This document shows, one piece after another, positions 14,993-21,980 of a DNA stretch of 42,709 bases. Position numbers and translations under genes: made by a program. The stretch comes from Deltaproteobacteria bacterium (GTDB taxonomy: Bacteria; UBA10199; SBBF01). The stretch covers positions 1 through 42,709 of the forward strand of contig JACPFC010000037.1 in the NCBI GenBank assembly GCA_016183175.1. Direction: 5' to 3'. Under the pieces are notes generated by a model, which saw only the letters and a program-made list of their open reading frames with translations, searched no databases and was not told the origin of the DNA. Within the stretch, counting starts at the first letter, position 1, and each line of letters begins with the position of its first letter.

Positions 14993-15554
14993 CGGCAACC
15001 TTGACCCATTCCGGAAAACGCCCGGCAAAATCTTGAAGTCTTTTCCGGTTTAATCCCTTCAGATAAAATTTTTCCGAGACAAGATGTCTCCGCCCCAACC
15101 TTCCGCGGATGTAGAGAAGATCGAGCCAGGCCTTTTCGGGAAAGGCGATTCGGCGCGCGTCAAAACCAAAAAAGAGCGACGGCTGAAGGTGAACAAACCG
15201 GATGGCGCCAAGGGGCGTTTGGAACCGGCGGGGACGTCCGGTGGCGGCCATGGTCAATTCCCCCCGCGGCGACTGGGACAAAAGGTTGTGGCGATAGAGC
15301 GCCGATTCGAAAGAGAGATAAGAGGGGGAAACCAGAGAAAGGCCCACATCGAGAATCTCCGGCGGATCCATCAGATTCAACCAGAGATTACCGACCCGCC
15401 CCACAAGCCCCTTTTTGGCCCCTCGGAGAAGGGTCATCGCCGCAGAGGGGCGCGATTCCCCGGCCAAGGCCGCCATTTCCTTGAGCGTAAAAACCCTTTT
15501 CTTGTGATCACGGGCGAGGCGGTTTAACTGTTGAATCAGTTCGATGAGTGTCAT
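14958..15554 (-). CDS. AbiEi-like antitoxin (type IV toxin-antitoxin)
   Basis: A probable DNA-binding antitoxin of an AbiE system. The N-terminal ~60 residues look like a winged helix (VFTLKEMAALAGESRPSAAM then MTLLRGAKKGLVGRVGN). The central part has family-typical YLSFESALYRHNLL and a conserved strand segment ending LFFGF, with AFPEKAWLDLLY further on. Length 198 aa is in the usual range. It starts only 3 nt after the toxin-like gene, so the two are cotranscribed. The order is toxin first, the reverse of the classical abiEi-abiEii order. AbiEi proteins are known to repress their own promoter by binding inverted repeats; a matching palindrome lies upstream of the first gene (16319-16342). 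Confidence 0.8.
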   Translation of the reverse strand: MTLIELIQQLNRLARDHKKRVFTLKEMAALAGESRPSAAMTLLRGAKKGLVGRVGNLWLNLMDPPEILDVGLSLVSPSYLSFESALYRHNLLSQSPRGELTMAATGRPRRFQTPLGAIRFVHLQPSLFFGFDARRIAFPEKAWLDLLYIRGRLGRRHLVSEKFYLKGLNRKRLQDFAGRFPEWVKVAVNSGSNPARGG

Positions 15555-15557
15555 GGC

Positions 15558-16313
15558 TTAAGCCCCTTGAAGAAGCCGGCACCGGGCGACAATGTCGTTC
15601 AAGACAGCCGGCTTTTGAAAATCAGGCGGCAGATAACGCCTCCACTCCCCGCGCGCCCTTTCGAGGGAGGCTTCCCCGGACAACCGGGACTTAAAGAGCG
15701 GCCAGAATTCCCCCCCTTTCAGGGAACGTTCCCTCATTTTCCTTTCCACAAATTCGAAAATAAGGCGGCTCCGCGACATCCAGTCCTCCGATCGGAGCCA
15801 GTGAAACCAGAGATCGAAAAGATCCCGTCCCCCCAGATAGCGCCGGCACGCTACGGCGATGATCTTCTCCGCCATAATTTCGTCGATTTCCAGCGCCTCG
15901 CAAACAAAGGGGGGAATGGACGGATAGGTGATCACCAGGGGACGGGAGGTATGCGCCGCAAACTTTTGAGAATCGATATGAAGCCGGACCGACTCGGCGC
16001 GTCCCATACGGATGGTCAGCCGCCAGGTCCGGCCTCCCCGCTCTGGGGCCAAAAGGGTCACCGGACTTTGAAACCACCCCTCCAACTCCGCGCGGGCCCT
16101 GATCAATCCCGCCTTAAGATTTTGGGGATCGGAGACCTGGGTTAGATCCACATCCGGATTGCCGTACCCCAAAACAAGCGCCGTCCCCCCCATAAACCGA
16201 GCCAAAGGGTCCGAGAGATGACGGAGCGCCGCCACCTGCATGAAGGTCTGGGCGCTCTCCTTTATGGAAAGGCCCTTCTCACGGGCATAGACCCCTGCCG
16301 CTTCCGGATACAT
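15558..16313 (-). CDS. AbiEii-like nucleotidyltransferase toxin
   Basis: A predicted nucleotidyltransferase of the AbiEii/AbiGii group, 251 aa. The residues GGTALVLGYGNPDVDLT (42-58) hold the GG[ST] turn and a D-x-D pair (D54, D56) expected for metal and nucleotide binding. The second half has FVCEALEIDEIMAEKIIAV and YLGGRDLFDLWF, the family's conserved K and R/D-D helices. In characterised systems the toxin is bacteriostatic and modifies tRNA. The start at 16313 has no Shine-Dalgarno, and the palindrome ends five bases before it, so a leaderless or very short leader mRNA is likely. The upstream region is markedly AT-rich compared with its surroundings. Confidence 0.8.
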   Translation of the reverse strand: MYPEAAGVYAREKGLSIKESAQTFMQVAALRHLSDPLARFMGGTALVLGYGNPDVDLTQVSDPQNLKAGLIRARAELEGWFQSPVTLLAPERGGRTWRLTIRMGRAESVRLHIDSQKFAAHTSRPLVITYPSIPPFVCEALEIDEIMAEKIIAVACRRYLGGRDLFDLWFHWLRSEDWMSRSRLIFEFVERKMRERSLKGGEFWPLFKSRLSGEASLERARGEWRRYLPPDFQKPAVLNDIVARCRLLQGA

Positions 16314-16318
16314 AGTTA

Positions 16319-16342
16319 TTTATTAACATAATAGTTAATAAA
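16319..16342. promoter_or_regulatory. Perfect palindrome upstream of the toxin-antitoxin pair
   Basis: TTTATTAAC-ATAATA-GTTAATAAA, two 9-bp arms, ends 5 nt before the toxin-like start codon. On the minus strand the same bases include TATTAT, a possible -10 box. Position and symmetry suggest an operator for autorepression by the AbiEi-like protein. Confidence 0.6.
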
Positions 16343-16410
16343 CTACAATATAAAATTAACCGCTTTTTTCTCTCCTTGAATCCCCCCTCCCCGTTGGATA
16401 GACTCCCCGC

Positions 16411-18186
16411 ATGTCTTCCCCCAGACCTTCCCGTTTCAGGTTTCTGCGCGCTTACTGGATCACTTTTTTGATCCTTGGGCAGTATCTATTTCTTTTTCTC
16501 TTGAGAAAAATCATCTCCGAGGCGCGAACGGAAGGCTTGATGCTCCGGACGCACCAGAAAACGGCCAAGCGGATTGTCGCCAATATTCTAAAACTCAAAG
16601 GGCTCTACATTAAAATCGGCCAGACCCTCTCGATGATGACCAACTTTTTGCCGCAGGTATTGACCGAAGGACTTGAGGAACTGCAGGATGCCGTCCCCCC
16701 GCACCCTTACGAGGAAATGAAGAAACGTTTTTTTGCCGACTTCGGCAAAAGTCCGGAGGCTATTTTCAAATCGATTGAAAAAACGCCGATCGCCTCCGCC
16801 TCGCTGGGGCAGGTGCATGTCGCCCATGCGAAGGACGATGCCCGGCAGGCCGCCACGTGGCAAGCCGCCACGCGGCAGGCCGCCTCGGCCAAACTGGCGG
16901 TTAAATTCCAATACCCCGACATTGACCGGATTGTCCGGCAGGATCTGAAAACCATCCGCAAGATTTTCGGACTGATGAATTTTATTTTTCCAAACTACGG
17001 CCTCAAAAACATCTACAACGAATGCGCCCAGATGATTTTGCAGGAGCTTGACTTTGAGGCCGAGGGGAAAAATCTGGAGCGGATTCGCGCCAATTTCGGG
17101 GCCGATCCCAAATATGTCTTTCCAAAAGTCCATTGGAATTTGTCGAGCAAAAAAATTCTGACGGCGGAATTCATCGACGGGATCAAGGTGACCAATCTGG
17201 AGGCTTTGAAGGGGGCCGGCATCGACCCGCAGGAGGTGGCGGTTTCGCTGATCCACTCATACTGCAAACAGATATTCATCGACGGCGTTTTTCACGCCGA
17301 TCCGCATCCAGGGAATATTATCATTATCCCTGCCTCCCCCTCTCCCGGTCCGCCACAAATACATGGCGGACCACCCTCTCCCCAAAGGGGCGAGGGAAAT
17401 AATGAAGTGGGCTTTCAGGTGGCCATGGTCGATTTCGGCGCCACGGCAACCCTTTCGCCGCGCATCAAATCGGGCATCGCCCTTTTTGTGGAGGGGCTCA
17501 TCAAAAAAGACACCCGCGTCATCTCCATGGCGATGAAGGAGATGGGATTTATCACCAAACGGGAAAACGAGGAGACCTTCGACCGTGTGGTGGAGTACTT
17601 CTACGGCAAAATCAAGGGGATCAAGATCGACAATTTCCGCGAGATCAACATCTCCCAGTTTCAGCATTTAAGCGACATCATCGAGCTCAAAAAAAAGGAT
17701 ATCAGCCTGCGCGAGTTGACCGGCGCCTTCCATGTTCCGAAAGACTGGATTCTTCTGGAACGGGCGCTTATTTTGATGATGGGCCTTACGGCCTACCTGG
17801 CCCCCCAGTTGAACCCGATGGACATCATCCTTCCGTACGTGGAGCAGTTTGTTTTGGGTAAAGACAAAAAGGTGACCGATTTAATTTTGCAGGCCAGCCG
17901 GGAACTGATCATCTCTTATATCAGCCTCCCCACCGATCTGCACAAACTGATCCGCAGGCTCGAAGAGGGAAAGATTTCTTTTTACGACAAAAAACAGCGC
18001 GAACAGGACGAAAAGCTCTACCGTTCGGCGCATCAGCTCATCTACACCCTTCTTATTATCCTCGGATCGACCATGGCGTATCTAATGCACCGGGAGGGGA
18101 ATATGGAATGGGTGACACGCCTGAAGTTTGGCACGGGATTTTTTGGACTCGTCTTGTTTTGGAGTTTGTTCAAGAACAGGAGATAG
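16411..18186 (+). CDS. ABC1/UbiB-family atypical protein kinase
   Basis: Membrane-bound ABC1/UbiB/ADCK kinase-like ATPase, a family linked to ubiquinone or lipid metabolism. All hallmarks are visible: the KxGQ motif at 68-71 (KIGQ), the Ala-rich loop ASASLGQVHVA, the invariant Lys in LAVKFQYP, QELDFEAEGKN, the catalytic loop HADPHPGN (295-302) and D341-F-G. Two membrane segments end the protein (LIYTLLIILGSTMAYL and FGTGFFGLVLFWSLF). Two stretches look inserted: an Ala/Gln-rich tandem (about 146-161) and residues 307-332, a Pro/Gly-rich loop translated from a hairpin repeat between the catalytic loop and DFG. Length 591 aa. No strong ribosome site is visible. Quinone context fits the ACIII operon 5 kb away, but a role there is inference. 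Confidence 0.9.
   Translation: MSSPRPSRFRFLRAYWITFLILGQYLFLFLLRKIISEARTEGLMLRTHQKTAKRIVANILKLKGLYIKIGQTLSMMTNFLPQVLTEGLEELQDAVPPHPYEEMKKRFFADFGKSPEAIFKSIEKTPIASASLGQVHVAHAKDDARQAATWQAATRQAASAKLAVKFQYPDIDRIVRQDLKTIRKIFGLMNFIFPNYGLKNIYNECAQMILQELDFEAEGKNLERIRANFGADPKYVFPKVHWNLSSKKILTAEFIDGIKVTNLEALKGAGIDPQEVAVSLIHSYCKQIFIDGVFHADPHPGNIIIIPASPSPGPPQIHGGPPSPQRGEGNNEVGFQVAMVDFGATATLSPRIKSGIALFVEGLIKKDTRVISMAMKEMGFITKRENEETFDRVVEYFYGKIKGIKIDNFREINISQFQHLSDIIELKKKDISLRELTGAFHVPKDWILLERALILMMGLTAYLAPQLNPMDIILPYVEQFVLGKDKKVTDLILQASRELIISYISLPTDLHKLIRRLEEGKISFYDKKQREQDEKLYRSAHQLIYTLLIILGSTMAYLMHREGNMEWVTRLKFGTGFFGLVLFWSLFKNRR
16850..16894. repeat. 15-bp tandem repeat in the UbiB-like gene
   Basis: About three units of CAGGCCGCCACGTGG / CAAGCCGCCACGCGG / CAGGCCGCC. 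It is translated as QAATW-QAATR-QAASA and inserted just before the conserved Lys strand. Confidence 0.7.
17335..17402. repeat. Hairpin repeat in frame inside the UbiB-like gene
   Basis: Perfect 9-bp arms GGTCCGCCA (17347-17355) and TGGCGGACC (17364-17372) are flanked by CCCTCTCCC and CCCCAAAGGGGCGAGGG. It encodes Pro/Gly-rich residues 307-332 between HADPHPGN and DFG. Confidence 0.8.
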
Positions 18187-18190
18187 CCGT

Positions 18191-18575
18191 ATGCAACCAA
18201 AAGCGCCCTCCGAATCACGCGTGGAAATGACCGAGCTGGTCATGCCCGAGCACACCAATGCCATTGGCACCATCTTTGGCGGGCAGGTCATGGCCTGGAT
18301 CGACACCTCTGCCGCCATCTGCGCCTTCCGCCACTGCCGAAAGATGTGCGTCACCGCCTCGATGGATGCCGTCGATTTCATCTCGCCCGTCAGGCTGGGA
18401 CAGATCGTTATCCTGCAGGCAAACGTTAATTACACCGGCCGGACCTCCATGGAAATCGGGGTCCGTGTGACCTCGTTCCGAGGTCCCGCCGCTTTTGATC
18501 CGGACAGAGGAGGAGAAAAAGTGGTATAAAGAGGGGGAGGAACGGAGAAAAGCCAGGCTTCAGCAAAAGCAATGA
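18191..18575 (+). pseudogene. Acyl-CoA thioesterase (hotdog), internally deleted and frameshifted
   Basis: Resembles YciA/BFIT-type acyl-CoA thioesterases, which hydrolyse acyl-CoA. The N-terminal hotdog half is intact (NAIGTIFGGQVMAWIDTSAA, then TASMDAVDFISPVRLGQ). After GVRVTS (about 18475) the frame runs to a stop at 18529 through unrelated residues. The +1 frame from 18480 reads EVPPLLIRTEEEKKWYKEGE and ends at 18575, matching the usual C-terminus of the family. About 30 codons of the second half are therefore missing and the frame is broken at the junction. The start at 18191 has AGGAG upstream, in the end of the UbiB-like gene. A sequencing or assembly error is the alternative explanation. 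Confidence 0.75.
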
Positions 18576-18576
18576 A

Positions 18577-18680
18577 AAATGTCAAAGTTCAAATGTCAAA
18601 GGAATTTCAAAACGACAAGGTCAAATTTGACATTTGAAATTGGTTTTTCCTTTGAACTTTGAGTTTTGTCATTTGACATT
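18577..18680. repeat. AT-rich inverted repeat, family B
   Basis: The left arm has ATGTCAAAGTTCAAATGTC and the right arm CCTTTGAACTTTGAG with CATTTGACATT. It fills the spacer before the TonB-like gene and ends 2 nt before its ATG, leaving no Shine-Dalgarno. Confidence 0.85.
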
Positions 18681-18682
18681 TC

Positions 18683-19558
18683 ATGAATTTCTTTATTTCA
18701 ACAAATCACCGCCGCAAAATCACCTTTTTTCTTTTTACATCCGTCCTTTTCCATCTTCTTCTTTTTTTTCTTCTCCGGAGCGGTCTGGACAAACTCGCCT
18801 CGCTAAAGCCGCCGCCCACACCGCCTCCTATTTGGGTCGAGTTGAAAAAAATGGAACTCCCGCAGAGGATCGCCGACATTCCTCAACCGCCAAAAGAGGA
18901 AACGCCGGAAAAACCTTCCGCCCAGGCCCTCTACAGCCAGAAAGTTCCGGAGGAGACGGTGAACCCGGCCCCTCCGGCCGCCAGCCCGGCTCGGGCTGTT
19001 CCGCAGAAAAAACCGGCTACCGAAAAAAAACCGGCTGAGCCGGTTCGGCCGGCCGAATCGTTCAAGACAAAAGAAGAGCTCTACGCCGCCCGTCAGCCGG
19101 ATAGAATGAAAGACATTTTCCAGACACCTCCGCCTTCCCGGCATCTGCCGGGGCTTCCCGACGAGGTGATGGATTCCGCCCCTTCGTCGACGGATGATTA
19201 TTTTCCCGACTACAAAATCGGCGGCAGAACCTACTTAAACACGCTGGGGAATTCCAACATCCGCTATTTTGTGGAGCTCAAAAGGAAGTTCAAGCTCACC
19301 TTCAACCCGGCGCCCGCGCTTCGGGGCCGGATCAACGAAATTTCGCGCGGGAAGATCGACGTGGTGCTGGGGGTGAGTGTCGACGGCAACGGAGAACTGG
19401 CCGAGCTGATGGTGATCCGCTCATCGGGGATTGAAAGTTACGACAAGGAAGGGATCCGTACCGTCCGCGCCTCGGCTCCCTTTTCCGCCCCGCCGGCCAA
19501 TCTTCTGGAACAAGACGGCATGATCCACATGGCATGGACGTTTATTGTATATTTGTAA
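18683..19558 (+). CDS. TonB-family energy-transducer protein
   Basis: An inner-membrane protein with a short cytoplasmic N-terminus, one membrane segment (ITFFLFTSVLFHLLLFFLL, about 13-31) and a Pro-rich periplasmic linker (PPPTPPPIWVELKK, then many Pro/Lys pairs to about 120). A C-terminal TonB-like domain (about 215-291) contains GKIDVVLGVSVDGNGELAEL and SSGIESYDKEGI. TonB proteins pass proton-motive force from ExbB-ExbD to outer-membrane receptors; no exbBD or receptor lies nearby, so this may be an orphan or a TonB-C-domain protein of other function. 291 aa. Repeat family B directly precedes the ATG. The stop codon directly abuts a 126-nt palindromic element shared with 35457-35581. Confidence 0.82.
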   Translation: MNFFISTNHRRKITFFLFTSVLFHLLLFFLLRSGLDKLASLKPPPTPPPIWVELKKMELPQRIADIPQPPKEETPEKPSAQALYSQKVPEETVNPAPPAASPARAVPQKKPATEKKPAEPVRPAESFKTKEELYAARQPDRMKDIFQTPPPSRHLPGLPDEVMDSAPSSTDDYFPDYKIGGRTYLNTLGNSNIRYFVELKRKFKLTFNPAPALRGRINEISRGKIDVVLGVSVDGNGELAELMVIRSSGIESYDKEGIRTVRASAPFSAPPANLLEQDGMIHMAWTFIVYL

Positions 19559-19684
19559 GTGGCCGGAGAGGGGGCATTTTGGCGGAGCAATTTTTGTTCC
19601 CCGCCGGACATAGAGCCGGCGAGACAATAAAACTTCGGACGGCTTACAAAAATTGCGTAGCCGGAAGGCCCCCTCTCCGGCCAC
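19559..19684. other. Long palindromic element E1 with conserved core
   Basis: Perfect 17-bp outer arms (19559-19575 and 19668-19684), a 7-bp extension with two G-U pairs, then 11-bp inner arms GCAATTTTTGT (19587-19597) and ACAAAAATTGC (19646-19656). The apical part has a CGCCGG/CCGGCG hairpin (19602-19621) and GAGACAAT. It fits between the convergent stop codons of the TonB-like gene and apaG with two spare bases, so it could act as a bidirectional terminator. The core, but not the outer stem sequence, recurs at 35457-35581. Confidence 0.8.
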
Positions 19685-19686
19685 TG

Positions 19687-20070
19687 TCACTGTAGCATCC
19701 CGGGCATGGCGAGGGTGAACGGGGCGATCGCGGCGTCGAACCGGCCGCCGCCTTCGGCGGCCATTTCGTATGAGCCCTGCATGGTCCCCACCGGCGTGGC
19801 GAGCGGGCAAAAGCTGGAATAATGAAAACTCTCGCCGGGATGAAGCAGAGGTTGTTGGCCGATAACCCCCGCCCCGCGGACCTCTTCCTTCTTTCCGTCG
19901 GCGTTCGTGATGATCCAGTGCCGGTTGAGCAACTGGACCGTCTCCTCCCCCTGATTGGTTATGGTCACATGGTAGGAGAAAAAATAGTAGTTGTTCTCCG
20001 GGACCGACTCGCCGGGGAGGTATTCGGCCTCAACCTGAACACGAACGCCGCGGGTGGTGGCCATGGACAT
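19687..20070 (-). CDS. apaG: ApaG domain protein
   Basis: A single-domain immunoglobulin-like beta-sandwich protein of 127 aa, normal length for ApaG. Family motifs visible are FFSYHVTITNQGEETVQLLNRHW, read as FFSYHVTITN plus QLLNRHWIIT, then VRGAGVIGQQPLLHPGESF, and SSFCPLATPVGTMQGSY. ApaG was linked to magnesium and cobalt resistance in Salmonella; the biochemical role is unclear. It follows the cytochrome c gene by a few nt, so the two are cotranscribed. ATG codons at 20070 and 20064 are both possible starts. Confidence 0.92.
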   Translation of the reverse strand: MSMATTRGVRVQVEAEYLPGESVPENNYYFFSYHVTITNQGEETVQLLNRHWIITNADGKKEEVRGAGVIGQQPLLHPGESFHYSSFCPLATPVGTMQGSYEMAAEGGGRFDAAIAPFTLAMPGMLQ

Positions 20071-20072
20071 AT

Positions 20073-20426
20073 CTATTTTTTCCCCAAGGTTCGGATATAG
20101 GCAATCACGTTGTCGATATCGACATCCGTCATTGCCGTCCCCCAGGCGGGCATTGTGGTCGATAAGCCGACCGCCGCCCCCCCTTCCTTAATCACCTTTT
20201 TCAGGTCGGCGTCGGTTTTTTTGCCCATCACGACCGGATCCTGGAAGTTGCGGGGCTTGGGGGTTAACGCCACCGATGCCGCGCCGTCCCCCATCCCTCC
20301 GGCGCCATGACAGGTGGCGCAATACATGTCGTATTTCGCCTTGCCCGCTGTGGGGTCGCCCGCCGTCTGCGCCCATGCAGGCAGAGAGGCGAGGAGGAGA
20401 AACAGAAGAGAAAAAATGAGATTCAT
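20073..20426 (-). CDS. Small periplasmic c-type cytochrome
   Basis: A monohaem class I cytochrome c. A signal peptide (MNLIFSLLFLLLASLPAWAQ) is followed by the haem motif CATCH, a Gly-rich loop (GAGGMGDG), and TMPAWGTAM with the likely axial Met. The C-terminal helix is DNVIAYIRTL. 117 aa. I chose the ATG at 20426 because AAAGGAG sits at proper spacing and it starts a good signal peptide; the longer frame to 20516 does not. It could carry electrons between ACIII and the caa3 oxidase encoded further right, but this is inference. Confidence 0.88.
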   Translation of the reverse strand: MNLIFSLLFLLLASLPAWAQTAGDPTAGKAKYDMYCATCHGAGGMGDGAASVALTPKPRNFQDPVVMGKKTDADLKKVIKEGGAAVGLSTTMPAWGTAMTDVDIDNVIAYIRTLGKK

Positions 20427-20570
20427 GGTTAGAGCTCCTTTGTTTGATAAGGTTCCGGGTAACGGCGCCATTCTCCGCAACTGAAGGCATCCGTCAAGCG
20501 GGTTTTTCGGCGGCATGCCTTAAGTCTTGCCTTTCCCCTTCATCTTCTTTAAGAATTTGCAGGCGTTTAT

Positions 20571-21980
20571 ATGCCCGTTTTTTTTACCTTCATCTCCTTT
20601 CTTCTTCTTTGCCCCGCCGCATCGGCACAGACAATCATCCCGGGCATCGACCGGGTTGAAATGCTTAAAACCACATCCGATGAAAAAATCATCGTCGCCG
20701 GCATTGCCGGGCGGGGAAAAAAGGCCGACTTTGCCGTTGTCCGCTTAAACCGCGATCTGACCGTCGATAGAACCTTCGGACGCGATGGCGTTGTCCGCGT
20801 TGATGCCGGGGGAAAGGAATATCTCTACGGTCTGGCCATCCGGCCGGACGGAAAAATCATCATCGCGGGATTCACCCGAAAAGGAAAAAAAGCGGCGGCG
20901 TCCCTGGCGTCCGACTTCGCCCTCGCCCGTCTCAACCCCCATGGGGAGTTGGACTTAAACTTTGGAACAAACGGCCTGGTCATCACGGATATCGGCGCCC
21001 GGGACGAAATCCACTTTATCGCAACGACGCCAAGTGGCGGCGCCACCGGCGACGGCTCGATTGTTTCAGCCGGATTCACCGAGGAAAACGACGACAGCGA
21101 CTTTATCATCGCGCGCTATCGCCCCAATGGACTCCCGGATGCAACTTTTGGAAAAAACGGCATTGTGCGGATTGATGAAACGCGCGATGACCGTCTTTAC
21201 GGTGTGGCCCTTGGATCGGAGAGAAGAATCATCGCCACCGGCTCGGTGCATAATAAAGCCTCCGGGAAGGAAGAATGCATTGTCATCGCCTTAACCGCCG
21301 GCGGCCGGCGGGACAAAACGTTCGGCAACAGCGGCATGGCCCGCGTTGGGGCTTTGCGGGAACAGAATATCTGTTCTTCCGTCGTCGTCCAGCCGGATGG
21401 GAGGATAGTGGTCGCGGGCTTCGCCCGGCGCGCCGCCGGCGACACCGACTTTCTCATCGCCCGCCTTCGGCCAAACGGAAAACCGGACCGAACCTTCGGC
21501 AGTGACGGGATTCAATTTGTCGATTTCAAAAACGGCATCGACGCCGTCCATGCCCTTGCCATCGACACCCGCGGACGCCTTGTGGCGGCGGGTGACGTCC
21601 GGTTAGCGGGCGACAGCCAGTCGCAGGGCGACAGCCGCCGGTCAGGGACCGGCTTTATCGCCCTCGCCCGTCTTTTGCCCAACGGCCGCCTCGATTCCCA
21701 ATTCGGCCGGGAGGGAAAGGCGACAATGTTCTTCGGCGGTCACAGCGGTGGTGAGGTAACCTCGATGACACTTATCGGAACACAAAAAATCGTCGGTGGA
21801 CAGGCGGGAACAAAAGGAATGATTGCTGTTTTACGCCGCCGGGCGGACGACGGCAAGCCGGATGGCCATGCGGAAATCGGTGTAGAGCCTCTGGGCAATC
21901 GTGCGGGCATAAGTCGGCGTGAGACAACAGAGGTAGGCAAAGCCGTCCTGCCCGCCCACCAGCTCGGAGACGATCTTTAA
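20571..21980 (+). CDS. Exported delta-60 repeat beta-propeller-like protein
   Basis: A signal peptide (VFFTFISFLLLCPAASAQ) is followed by about six repeats of the delta-60 type, each with a unit such as DFALARLNPHGELDLNFG, DFIIARYRPNGLPDATFG or DFLIARLRPNGKPDRTFG, then a G-(V/I)-V segment. These repeats form propeller-like folds in secreted proteins of unknown function. A short stretch (AGDSQSQGDSRRSG, about 345-360) encoded by two GGGCGACAGCC copies looks inserted. The last ~50 residues are low in repeat character and are encoded opposite the 3' end of the convergent gene (150-nt overlap), so the true C-terminus may have been extended by read-through into that gene. Confidence 0.75.
   Translation: MPVFFTFISFLLLCPAASAQTIIPGIDRVEMLKTTSDEKIIVAGIAGRGKKADFAVVRLNRDLTVDRTFGRDGVVRVDAGGKEYLYGLAIRPDGKIIIAGFTRKGKKAAASLASDFALARLNPHGELDLNFGTNGLVITDIGARDEIHFIATTPSGGATGDGSIVSAGFTEENDDSDFIIARYRPNGLPDATFGKNGIVRIDETRDDRLYGVALGSERRIIATGSVHNKASGKEECIVIALTAGGRRDKTFGNSGMARVGALREQNICSSVVVQPDGRIVVAGFARRAAGDTDFLIARLRPNGKPDRTFGSDGIQFVDFKNGIDAVHALAIDTRGRLVAAGDVRLAGDSQSQGDSRRSGTGFIALARLLPNGRLDSQFGREGKATMFFGGHSGGEVTSMTLIGTQKIVGGQAGTKGMIAVLRRRADDGKPDGHAEIGVEPLGNRAGISRRETTEVGKAVLPAHQLGDDL

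Noticed and set aside
19559-19684. Element E1 as a plain rho-independent terminator
   Set aside because: The stem is far longer than usual, no T-run follows on either strand, and the apical core is conserved in a second locus with a different stem; a terminator function is possible but does not explain the core.
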